A stretch of 64,000 bases of DNA from Paracentrotus lividus (Eukaryota; Echinodermata; Echinoidea; Camarodonta; Echinidae): contig CALNVZ010003434.1 in NCBI GenBank assembly GCA_940671915.1, positions 12,213,244-12,277,243 of the forward strand, read 5' to 3'. The position numbers were made by a program, and so were the translations under genes. Below are positions 25,401 to 37,400 of the stretch, one piece after another; within the stretch, counting starts at the first letter, position 1, and each line of letters opens with the position of its first letter. The notes under the pieces were generated by a model. The model was not told the origin of the DNA. It searched no databases and saw only the letters and a program-made list of their open reading frames with translations.

Positions 25401-28400
25401 AAATGAGCTGAGAGATAAAATAGATTAAGAATTCAACCAGTGTGTGCAAACTCATGTATAGAGCTAGATAAACTCTTAAATGTTTGGGATGAAACATTTA
25501 TGTATGCATGTATCTTGGGTGTAGTGCATGCAACTTCTGGCAAAATCAAGTAAATTCTTTTTCATTTTGGTTATTCCAAAACCTTACAGCCACTCTTAGA
25601 TGCATGAACTTTTTAGATCACTTTGTGAAAGTTTCTCTCCAATCACTTCAATGACCATGTTGTTTGTATTGATGATTTGTTTACAGGAGAAAGCAGCAAC
25701 CTCTGACGAAAAGAAACTCTTGAAGACAATCACATCCCAGAATGAACTAGATCTGAAAGCGTTCCTCGTCAAATCTAAGAAAGACACAAACATAACAAAG
25801 GAACAAATGAAGAAGTAAGTTGGTGAAGTTGCTACTTGTGGTTTGAAGGGCAATTTGTTTCTGGGTTTTATTATGATAGTGAAGGGTAAGTGCCTTTGCT
25901 GATTAGGTTTGCTGTCAATATATAGGGGAGACTGGGGTAATTATGGCCCCTTCTTTTTTTCACATTTCTGTTACTAACCATTAAATGAAAAGTCCAATGA
26001 TATTCTAAATATGTAAAAATACAGTCAGTCCATATACTATTATAATATACAAAGGAAAGTATAAACCTGCTTCTTCTCATTGCATATTAATTACCATTAT
26101 GTTAAAACTTTGGGGGCCATAATTACCCACGGTTGGGGTATTTACGGCCCTATTGTAATGACTGTTGAATTCAAAGATATTGCTAATAATAGATGGTAAT
26201 GTATAATAAATGTTGTTGGGTATTCCTAATACACTTATCAACTACCAACAATGATTTAATCAATAATTGGTTCAGCCAAAATGTCGAAATTGTGCAATCA
26301 AAGCAATACATATATTTATGTACAAAATCGTACAAGTTTAATGACCCATCTACGCTTATCTGCGCTTATACACACTGTTTTGACATTGGGCCATAATTCC
26401 ACCAAATGACATTTTCCTTTGACCCTTTACAGCTCTACTATTGAAGATATTCAGGTGGAAGTTTTTCTGTTGTGTTTTTTAGTTCCTATTGTTTCGGTTT
26501 CAATCAAAATTTCAATTCAATTAATGATATCTCAGCCCACATAAAAGCACAGACTTGCCATTTCCAAGGAACAGAATTGTAATTAATCGTTAGGGGTATT
26601 CATTTGTCTCGCAATCTACTATGGTCAACAAGGAAATTCGTGATCACTCTCGCAAAAAGTGATCACTAGCTTACAAGTTCACGAGCTTTCGAGTGCCGCT
26701 GCAACTCTTTATCAAGTGACGAAAATTAACTGAAAACGTAGTCTATTTATGACGAACCGCGGATGTAGCGCACCAACGCGGAACAATAGGCGGGCGTAAG
26801 CCGCTACGGATTGGTCGGCGTTCACACAATCAGCGCGCCGATGGTGCGGGCGGAAACAGTATGCAAATTAGACAATGGCGGTAGGCTGCGTTGGTGCGCT
26901 ACGATCCGCGGGGATTCGTATAATAGACTACGTTTTCAGTTAATTTTCGTCACTTGATAAAGAGTTGCAGCGGCACTCGAAAGCTCGTGAACTTGTAAGC
27001 TAGTGATCACTTTTTGCGAGAGTGATCACGAATTTCCTTGTTGACCATAGTAAATTGCGAGACAAATGAATACCCTCTAGCGTATTTCAATCCGCAATAA
27101 TGAACTTATTTAGTCTTAGAATGTAATTGCCGTACATTTTAAGCTCCCTAAGCACAAAATTTCATGCAAATGGCTTTATTTTTCTCATATGATAGTAGAA
27201 AGAATTTAGCTAGGCAAGTGTTAAAATTAAATTATCATTGTAATGCAGCAAAGAATTATAGATTCTAAAGACAAAGGGGCCATAATTACCCCAGGGCCAT
27301 AATTACCCCAGTCTCCCCCTACTTCTGGCTGTTCTTTTTTTATAGGAATATCTTATTTCCTTTGACAGGCTAATTTACTAATGTTCCTATTTTCCAGATC
27401 AGGTTGTGTAGTAATCGCAGGAGATAGTGGATGTTCCTATTTGGAAAATCATATTGTGCTAGTAATTCTCTTTACTCATTAGCCATTGGACGGTACTCGC
27501 AAGAAGGAGCATAAGGCTCAAATGGCTCTCACTTTACAAGGAGCATCAATCATTATCTAGTAGATATCTCATATTCTTGTCCCTTTACTCCATAGCAATT
27601 GGACAGTACTCAAAGAGGGAGCATGAGGCCAAAATGGGGCTCCACATGGAATGGCTCCACAAGATAATCTTATTGTTTAGATAATCTCATCCTCTTACTC
27701 TCCTAGTCAATAGCAATTAGACAGTACCCCCAAAAAGGAGACGAAGCCTGTAGCAACCTCACAAGGAGCATCCTACCCTTGTTATTGAGATATCTTATCA
27801 TTAATTCTCCTTTACCACATAGCAATTGGACAAAGTACTCCAAACGGAAGCCTAAGCTCACTCTCCTCCAAGGAGCAACTATTAATATAATTGAGATAGG
27901 CTCATTGGTAAATAATAAATCATCAATCAATCAAACTCATTTCTCACTCTCCGACTTCAACAGCAATTGGACAGTACTCCCAAGAGAAGGAGCACGAGGC
28001 TCAGAGAGCGGCTCCACAAGGAATGCTCCAAAGGAGCAGAAGAAAGAGAGTGACCTGCTGGAAGGATAGTCGGAAGCTAGACAAGGAGATGAGGAAACTC
28101 AAAGGAAAGCTCCTACTCAGCAACAGCGGTAGAACAAGATCAGCCAAGAGAGGTGAGTCTTTATAAGCAATAAAGTCTTTTATTTGCAAACCTATTTATT
28201 AAAGTTGTCCGTCTATATTGGCCATCAATTATCTCATTGGAAAAGACATTTTGCAGAAGCTGCTTTTAAAGCCACCCGTCTAAATGGTCACTCCCTAGTC
28301 TATAACAGTGATGTTTTAATTTTATTTACATGCCTCATATGCAGTCTAGTGACTATATCTACATTTTTTATTATGCCTCCGCCACGAAGTGGCCGGAGGC

Positions 28401-31400
28401 ATCATGTTTTCGGGTTGTCCGTCCGTCCGCCGTACGTCCGTACGTCTGTACGTCCGTCCGTACGTCCGTCCTACGTCCGTACGTCCGTCTGATCGTTATC
28501 GCGATATCTCAAGAAGTTTGAGATATGAACTTCAAACTGAGGGAAAGTATGTATCATCATAGGAAGATGATCTGATTAGATTTTGGAGTACGTAGGTCAA
28601 AGGTCAAGGGTCACAGAGGTCAAAGTATGAATTTCATGTGAATAAGTTCGTTAGGCGATATCTCAAGAACCGTTTGAGATATGAACTTCAAACTGAGGGA
28701 AAGTATGTATCATCTTAAGAAGATGATCTGATAAGATTTTGGAGTACGTAGGTCAAAGGTCAAGGGTCACAGAGGTCAAATTATGAAATTTCATGTAAAT
28801 AAGTTCGTTATCGCGATATCTCAAGAACCGTTTGAGATATGAACTTCAAACTGAGGGAGAGTATGTATCATCATAGGAAATGATCTGATTAGATTTTGGA
28901 GTACGTAGGTCAAAGGTCAAGGGTCACAGAGGTGAAATTATGAAATGTCGTGTAAATAAGTTCGTTATCACGATATCTCAAGAACCGTTTGAAATATGAA
29001 CTTCAAACTGAGGGAGAGTATGTATCATCAAGAAAGATGATCTGATTAAATTTTGGAGTACGTAGGTCAAAGGTCAAGGGTCACAGAGGTCAAATTGTGA
29101 AATTCCATACAGACTTGTGCCAGTAACATGTACGCCAATGTGCCTTATATTTCTGATCTGGCAATGGCGGAGGCATATATTTCGACCGTGCGCGGTCGAG
29201 GATTCATCTTGTTTGTCTTATTTCCAAAGTTCTTGTATTTCTAGGTATAGCATAAACAGGAGCTTAGAAAATAATATTCTAGCAAGCAAAATCTAAATTT
29301 TTTTTAGGTTTTGCGGAGTATAAAAGTTAAATGGATATTAGGTTTTGGGCTTATGTCCAATTTCAGGCCTTGTCATCAGATTGTTTTAGATTTTATATTG
29401 CAAGAAATATTTTTATGTCTTGGAGTGATAAACATTCCCCCATCCTCTTTGGTTGTGTGTCATCTTCAGAGAGGCCAACCCATATGATATAATTATAATA
29501 TCGTGAATAGATGCTATTGATTGACTCATTGATTTTTCTAAACCTCTCTTTTCTACTAAGGAGCTTCATCGGCGACAGGTCATGAAAGAGATGGAACATG
29601 TGATGGCCCTACGACACCATGAACAGATGCAATCTATTGAGTACCGTCACATGAAACAGATCCAGTCTCTACGGTCAGAGCAAATGGAGAAGCAGTTTAG
29701 TACTGAGCTAACCAACCAGGCTGAGTATAATAAGACCGCTCAGCAGGATCTACGCAAGAAACATGCCATGGAAGCAAAACAACAACCCAAGGAACTCAGG
29801 GTCAGTTTCAATTTATCATATTTCGCTGCCAAATAATTATTTCCAACAATTGCCCATATTTAACTCGGTTCTAGGACAACTACCCAGAAAATTACCCCCA
29901 GAAAACTAACCCCACCTGCACCCTGTTGCATAAAACTTCTAGACGGAGTTTTTTCCGGTTAAAATCTGAAAACTCTGGTTAAAGTCCGAAAACTCCGGTT
30001 ACAATATTTTTCTAGATTTTTTACTGTTTTTTCCATTGCATAAAAACATACCAGAGTTTTCAAAAGTATTAATGCAATAAATTTTTAGGGAGTTTTAAAA
30101 CTCAGGTTGAATAACCTAAGAAATAGGTCTACATAAGCTGAGTTTTTTAACCCGAGAAAACTCCGGTTAAAAAAAAAGTTTTATGCAACACCACCCAGAA
30201 ATGTATCCCATAACCTTACACCTAACCCTATTTCTGGAGGGGTAGTTGTCCTAGGGGTGTTTCACAAAGATTTAAGTAGAGTTAAAGTCACACTTAACTT
30301 CTATGCGCTTCCTGTTTTAGAAGGCGCAATCTAATTGATAATCTTCTCAATGGGGTGCATCCTCTAGGCATGTTCCGACCAATGAAGTGATGCGTAATAT
30401 ACCGCGCGCAACTAGGCATTTAACCCTAATCAGACTGAGGGGGGGGGGGCCATCATGGCCCCCCCCTCGACATTTTCCGCGACCACTCCGCCGCACGAAA
30501 TTTTCTGATCGCGTCGCTTGCTGACTTTTAACTTTCAAGTCTCGCGCATCTTTTGAAACCATTTTCGCAAAAATCGGTCGTACCGTTACGAAGCTGCACG
30601 ATTTTCAAAAATATCCGTACAGACCCGAAAATGGCTCAAAAACCGTGATTTTGTGTACAAAGTCAATGCAAATTCAGTTTTCTCACCTAATTCATAAAGA
30701 TATGATTATTTTCACTTTCTTATGGCTGAAATCAATTTATTTTAGCATATTTATGCTTAAAAATGGTTCTTAAATGATTTTTGCGTAAAAAAGAAAAAAC
30801 AAAGGTCGAAAAAACAAAAGAATACATAAGAAATTCATAAAACAATAAATACATAAGAATTAATTTTGAAACAAGAATTTTTTTCTAGTACAATTGTTAG
30901 GAATGCTATAAGGAATATAATTACACAAAATTAGCATTCTAGGAGCTTTATTTTTTCAATTAGAGCAAAAAGTATGATTTCATGCATAAATTAGATAATT
31001 ATTCATATAAAAAATTCATATCTTTTTGGAAAAATTAACAGCGCCTGTCTTGTAGATTAATGACTCACTACTATCGGGTGCAGATTTTCGGCGCGATCGG
31101 CGGTCGAGATCTTAGGGGGGGGGCCATCATGGCCCCCCCCCCCCAGTCTTGACAGCTACCAAAACACCCCAGTCTGATTAGTGTTAAGTGTGATTTTTAA
31201 GTCTACTTGATCTTTTGAAACACCCCCTGAAAGGTTCAACTTGAAACTGATGATTGGAAGGCTTAAAAGTATTCCAGATAACAGAAATATGAAGAGATTC
31301 ATTCACTTTTTGGGGGGACTGCTACATTAAATACATAGGAAGTAAGCATTGAAATCCTTGAATTGTAAAATGCTAACAAGTTTTGGGTATAAATTGGCAA

Positions 31401-34400
31401 TACTTTTACTGTAAAACAAAGTTAATTTATCTCACGATGTGCAAACGTAGAACGGAAAGTATGTGACGTTTCGGTCGCTATAAACTGCTGACCTTTGTAA
31501 ACTATGAACTAGACCGACGCGTGCTGACGCTTAAGTAAGCCGCGAGAAGTGGCCGCGGGAGGATCGGGCGTGCGCTATTGTTCGGATTCTGATTGGTCGT
31601 TTCGCTGGCCAATCACCGGGCGCGGTCCTGCTCCCCGCCGTGCCGGCTGGGGGCGCGCTATCCGTACTCGCGTTGTGATTGGTCGTTGGCTGCTGCAATC
31701 ATCGGGCGCAGTGTTTTCCGCTGGTGGGCTGGGGGCGCGCTATTGCTATTGCTAACTGGTTCGGACCGGTTCGCTGAGTGGCGTTGAATGATGGGCAACA
31801 TTCGTCGGGATGTCGTGCCGCTATCCTATTGATATTATTCGAATGCAAACAGATCTGAATGGCTTCTTTAATACGGCGCGTGTACCAATGCTTGTCCTGT
31901 GCAACACAACTGATCTTTATCCCAGCCGGGATGGTGCTCGGCGGTCCAAGCATGTTTGGCAACGGCCGAGCTTCTCAGTGCGTCTCAGGCGAACATCCCG
32001 GTGATGTTCCTTCATGCGTTCCCCGACGGGTCTGCCAGTCTCGCCAATGTAAACCTTGTCGCAGGTTGAACATGGGATCTTGTAGACCACTCCGTCGCGT
32101 CTGTGTTCGGGAGAACGGGGTCCTTCGGTGGACTAATTGGTTGCGATAGTACTATCGGATTGAACACGACGCGAATATCATGCTTCGCTAAGCGTCGGGG
32201 AGCAAATGAGCAATGCTGTCGACATACGGAGAACTACGGTGGAATTAAATCTGGTGGGTTCCTCGGAAGTTGCGGCGTTCTTCCTAGAGGCGCGATTCAC
32301 AAACGACTCGGGATAGCCATTGGCAATGAGCGCTGAGGAGATGTGTCGCTTCTCATTGCAGTGCATTGGGGCTTGGATACAATGCGCGAAGCTCTCTCAT
32401 AAGAAGACACTTCACAACCCCGCGCTTGACGGATTTTGGATGGTGCGAATCATAGGCCAAATATTGATCGGTGTGGTGGGTTTCCTATATACGGTAGTGG
32501 TCAAGTGACCTTCGGTGTCGCGGTGTACCATGGTGTCAAGAAAGGCGATGCGCTCTGTCACTTTCAATCTCCATGGTGAAACGGATAGAGGGCTGCTGTG
32601 CGTTCATATGCGCAAGTAGATCATTGGTGGATGAGTCTGGGCGGTGATGATAAAAGTATCATCGACGTAGGCGCTTCCAAACCCTAGGGGCGCAACCGGG
32701 TGGGCAGTCTTAGCGCACGTTCCTCAAACGATTTCCATGAAAAGGTTAGCAATGACCGCGAAAACGACTGCCCATCGCCGCTCCCTCTTGTTGTTCGTAG
32801 AAGTCACTGTTATACGCAAAGTAAGTCGAGTGCAGTACAAACTTCAATATTCTTCACCACGATGAACCTCTTCCAGTCTATTAAAGTTAATTTTCTAATC
32901 AATTTAGGTCTTGATTAAGTCCTGTTCTGTAATACTCTTTTTTTACCCATCTGTTTTCTTCACCAAATATATGGACCTCTTGTGTTATTAAGAGGATCGT
33001 GTTATTTTTTTTTACAAGCCAACCAAAAACAATCCTTGAGAAATGATCCTTGAACTTTTTAATATTATTAAAAACCCATGCATGTAAAAGCAATTCTTCA
33101 AACCTGTATTTTTTAGTCAACTATTCATCTTATTCTGCTTGAAACAGGCCAAAGAGGCAAGGATCAAGCGTCAGTACAGTGAGGTATGTAAGACCCAGAT
33201 GCGTCAATTCAAGGCCCTTCAACAGCAGGTGTTACAGAACATACCCAAAGAGAAACATAAGCAGTACACCAAGCAGATGAAGGATGAACAGACCAGGAAG
33301 ATGGCTATACTAGGAGAGCAGTACAGACTCAGCATACAGGAAATCAATATATCAACATCGGTGAGTTCAGATCTACCTATCACATTCACATACAGTTGTC
33401 ATAGTGTGGAGCTGTGTTTAACCATTCTCTTTTTTAAAGGCATCTACTACACTAGTGGGGTGTAACACAAAGACTTACGATTGATTAAAAGTTACGATTG
33501 ATTTTTTCTCAGTAGCCTCATTTGGAAACCAGGTACAGTCATGAATTAGGATTTTGATATGATAATGAGTAGGGTTAGGGCTAGGGTTAGGATTAAGATC
33601 ATCAACTTTGGAGCATCCTGTCCATGATAAGGCTAACGAGAAAAAATCAATCGTAACTTTTAATCAATCGTAAGTCTTTTGTGTTACACCCCATAGTTCA
33701 TAGAAAAGCAGGAGAGAAATGTTAGACAGTCTCTCACACATATCTTTTTGTAAAATGCAAAAAAAAAATGAAGACTAATAGCAGTATAAAAGTTAACAGT
33801 GATAGGATGAATGATACTGAAAAGGACCTCTACACTGAATCTTTCGGTCAGCATGTTCTCACTGTCCTCAGTCTTAGGGAGAACTGTCAATGATTTAATT
33901 GGTTTTATGCCAATTCTCTGAAACTGTAACCCACCTTTCGTTGACATTTAACCCTATTCAGACTGGCATGTTCAAGAGGAGATTTTGACTGGGGGGGGGG
34001 TCAATTTGACCCCCCCCCTGAGATCTTGGCCGCGGATGGTCCGATTGCCGTGAAATTTTGCACGAACGTTGCTGCACATGTAAAGGGTGTCGCTGATATG
34101 TTTTTTTTGAAAAAAAANNNNNNNNNNNNNNNNNNNNNNNNNTTTCACATAATTAAATTTATGCCTAATTATGCATTACCGCTCACCAGTTATGCGACAA
34201 ACTAGATCGCCTTTTTTTACAAAATCAAGGTTAAATAATTTCATTCAAACATAACATATACATAAATGAGAAGACACCAAATTATTCTAAAAAGTTAGCC
34301 TATGGAGGTCAACATATAGACAACAGTATTGAATGACAACATACAGAAAATTTCAAATTAATTCTTTGTATTCTATTGTTTTATGAATTTCTTATGTATT

Positions 34401-37400
34401 CTATTGTTTTTATTCTTATGTATTTCTTTGGCTTTTTGTAGACTTTTTTATGCCTTGCAGAAATGTATTTTGATCAATAGTACAAGACCAATTTCAATTA
34501 AATCAAAATGCGCTTCAGATAGACACATTATTATCAGTGTCTATAAAAGACTCAATATTAGAAATAACAAGCTCAGCTATTTTGTACACAAAGCGTCTAT
34601 GCGCAACAAATGACGATTTTCGTTCTATACTTTGGCCTTGACATGCCGATTACATACTGTTGCGCTAAACGGCAAAACAAAACGGGCCAGTGTCGATTTT
34701 TTCAACTTCGGTGTCAAAAGTTGCGGCGACAACATTGACAAAGAAAAAAGTTCCTAAGCGGCCGCACCCGGTTATGCCGAATATCGTGCAGTCGGCTCTA
34801 ATAATTCCACTGCCTCCTTGCCGCCGGCAGTCGCAGATTTTGTTCAGGGGGGGTCAAACTCTTGCACCCCGGTTGTCCCACCCAGTCTGAACTAGCCGTT
34901 ACAGTGGGATAAGGTTTCATCCTTTGTATAAACTGACACACTAAAGTGAGAGCATCAGTCCAATTAAAGTAAAACTTTTATTTGATTACTATATGTAATG
35001 TTTGCTCGAAGTTGGATACAATAAAACTGAAAACTGAAAACTGAAACATGGATCGGCCCTTATGGCTGAATTTGATGTCCTATTGTCACAGAATCACCAA
35101 AATAACTTCTTTGATATCGAGACTGAGTCAAATTTTGGATCTGAGTTCAACCCCTTTTGAACCAGATGCTGGGCCCCATTCAAGGCAGCCAGCCAGAGCA
35201 CTAGGCTAAAATATCCCAAAAGACTAACCGTCTCTTGCCATATGCCTCCTGCAGAAATCTTCGTAGCAATTTTCACACAAATTAGGTAATCTTATGCTCT
35301 AAACCGTATCATGCTACTTCTCTTCACTCAAAATGACATGGCGCTTAATTGCAAAAATTCCAACACATTAGTGGAGTCTCTTTATTATAGCCAGCTAAAT
35401 AGTTCACGATCGCATACATTCATACCTGTATTTCAAGCATGGATGAATAAAATTTAGTACATTATGAATTTCATGAAATGTACGCAAAGTATTCAGGGCG
35501 TCAAAGGGGTTGAAAGTGCCATTTATTTGCCCTGTGTTATTCATGCAAAGGTGCCGATCAGTTTCAGAAGCGCTAGATTAGCACTATTCCAAATCACATC
35601 TAAATAGTTTTTTTTTGTTTATTGTTTTATTTGCTTGATATATTGCTTTCAACTGAACATCGTTATTGAAAACTTTGAGAAACAATTCCTTTGTTTTCAT
35701 GTCTCTGATTCAGTGTGAAAGTTGGTTCAGTTCCCAACGATAAGCATTACCTGTTAAAATCAATTCTAAAATGACGTTCTGTTAGCTCTATATATGGTTA
35801 TATGTTCAACTGACAGTGGTTCTAATCCCTAGGATATCTAAGGATCTTACTGAGATCAATTCTAAAGCACCTGATCAATCTTTGTTTATATTTCTGATTA
35901 GCGAGAGAAGTTAATTTACCTCTTATGTCTTTACAAGAAGCAATCTAAAACCCACCTTCTTCTATTCTCTGTCAGTAGTTCTATATTAAGCTCTGTGATG
36001 TGCAACATTGAATCTTCAATTTTTCAATACCATCTGTATTTTTCCATGATGTATTTGTTATCTTCTAAGTTTATTTGCTACTTTGCCATCTGATTGCAAA
36101 AGGCAACTTATTAATTCAGCTCATCTATCTATATTCTTAGCGTTAAGATCTGGATATCGCCAGTACCCAGGGCAGGCAAGAGCTGCAATAGTTACAAGAG
36201 CGTCTGCGCTACGCCCAGGAGATGCGACCCCTGCTGACTCCATGCCATACCAGTAGCGAATGTACTCTTGGCCTTCCACCGGATTGCTCCAGCATCAGAA
36301 GGAGATCAAGGAGCTAGCAGGAACGTGTCTCCATCAGGACGCCGGTGCAGACTTGCCTGAACTCCAACGGCACCCGGTCAAACAATTCCATATTCATTAC
36401 CCAATCATGGTGCTTTAAAAACTATAGATATTAAAATACTATTTGCTTATACATGGTTCTAGAACACCTACCCTCCTGGACAACCCACCCCTGGCGAAAA
36501 ACCTACCCTGACACTGGGCGTAACCACTTTCCTGGAGCAATTACTCCCTAACGCAACCATCACCCTTGCGACCACCTCCGCGGCGCCCAATTCTAATATC
36601 TCACTTAAAACCTTCATAGGCCTATGTTATCACCTGGTACTGCTTCCCCATTCACATTAGTTGGCACAAACTAAGCTTATAGGACGCTTTTATGAATACA
36701 AGGTCCCCACGCCCCCCTTGCCCGACACCTTCCCAGGACAACACTGTCCGCCTGACACATTACTTCTCTCCTAGGAAACCTGACTATGACCCCCAAACTG
36801 TATAGCGAGCATTTCACACCTTGTCTTGGCAATTTTCCTCGAGCAGGTGCGCTTGCCCCCTAGTTACATTCTTTACATTATTTATTTTCTTCTTTTTTTA
36901 ATACTTTATAGTCATATATTTTTCTCTTTGCATTAATGTTGATACTCTTTCGTAGACCACTTTAAGATAGAGTCTTTAATTGTTGCAAATCACATTAATC
37001 TAGGCCAGGTTTAGTAGTCCATGGGATACTTTCAGGATTAAGAAGGGTGGCGGTTGGTGTCCATGTGCGTACAGGTACCCAGCATAATTCCCTGATGTCT
37101 TGCTCATTTGCGAGGCTTCGTTCAGACTTTATTGCGCTTCATATATACAAGATTCATGGTTTTCCAAACACTCCGTACCTAGTGGGAACATTGCATATAA
37201 TAAACAAACTCATTTGGGTGCCTAGAACAACGGGCCGCCATTTGTGATCTGAATTTTAGCTCTGTCCTACATCCACACTTGTTTAAATTTAAAACACTTT
37301 TTGTAATCTCAAACATCTTCGTGTTCTGTACACTCATGGAAATTTGCACCTGTTCCATAGCTGGAACATTGCATCCATTTATGTCATAAGCCCCCATATA

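Larger units (their letters stand above)
25815..27963 (+). other. TAOK intron 14
   Basis: Occupied by a 1.4-kb TIR element with a nested foldback element (25925-27319), then by tandem copies of the exon 15 acceptor region (27481-27963). Confidence 0.85.
29801..33147 (+). other. TAOK intron 16, transposon nest
   Basis: Holds two nested MITE pairs (29873-30255 and 30253-31225), a G+C-rich tandem block (31550-31745) and a broken Penelope-like element (about 31800-32830). The rest is anonymous. Confidence 0.85.
33361..36140 (+). other. TAOK intron 17
   Basis: Holds a TIR MITE (33457-33692), TTAA-target MITE copy 2 with an N gap (33952-34897), and about 1.2 kb of anonymous A-T rich sequence. Confidence 0.8.

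Noticed and set aside
28184-28521. ORF rich in Arg/Pro/Ser/Val repeats
   Set aside because: It is produced by the gtccgtccgtacgtcc microsatellite at the head of a mobile element.
28490-29110. Regular repeats as a CRISPR array
   Set aside because: Monomers of about 155 bp are contiguous with no unique spacers, and the genome is eukaryotic.
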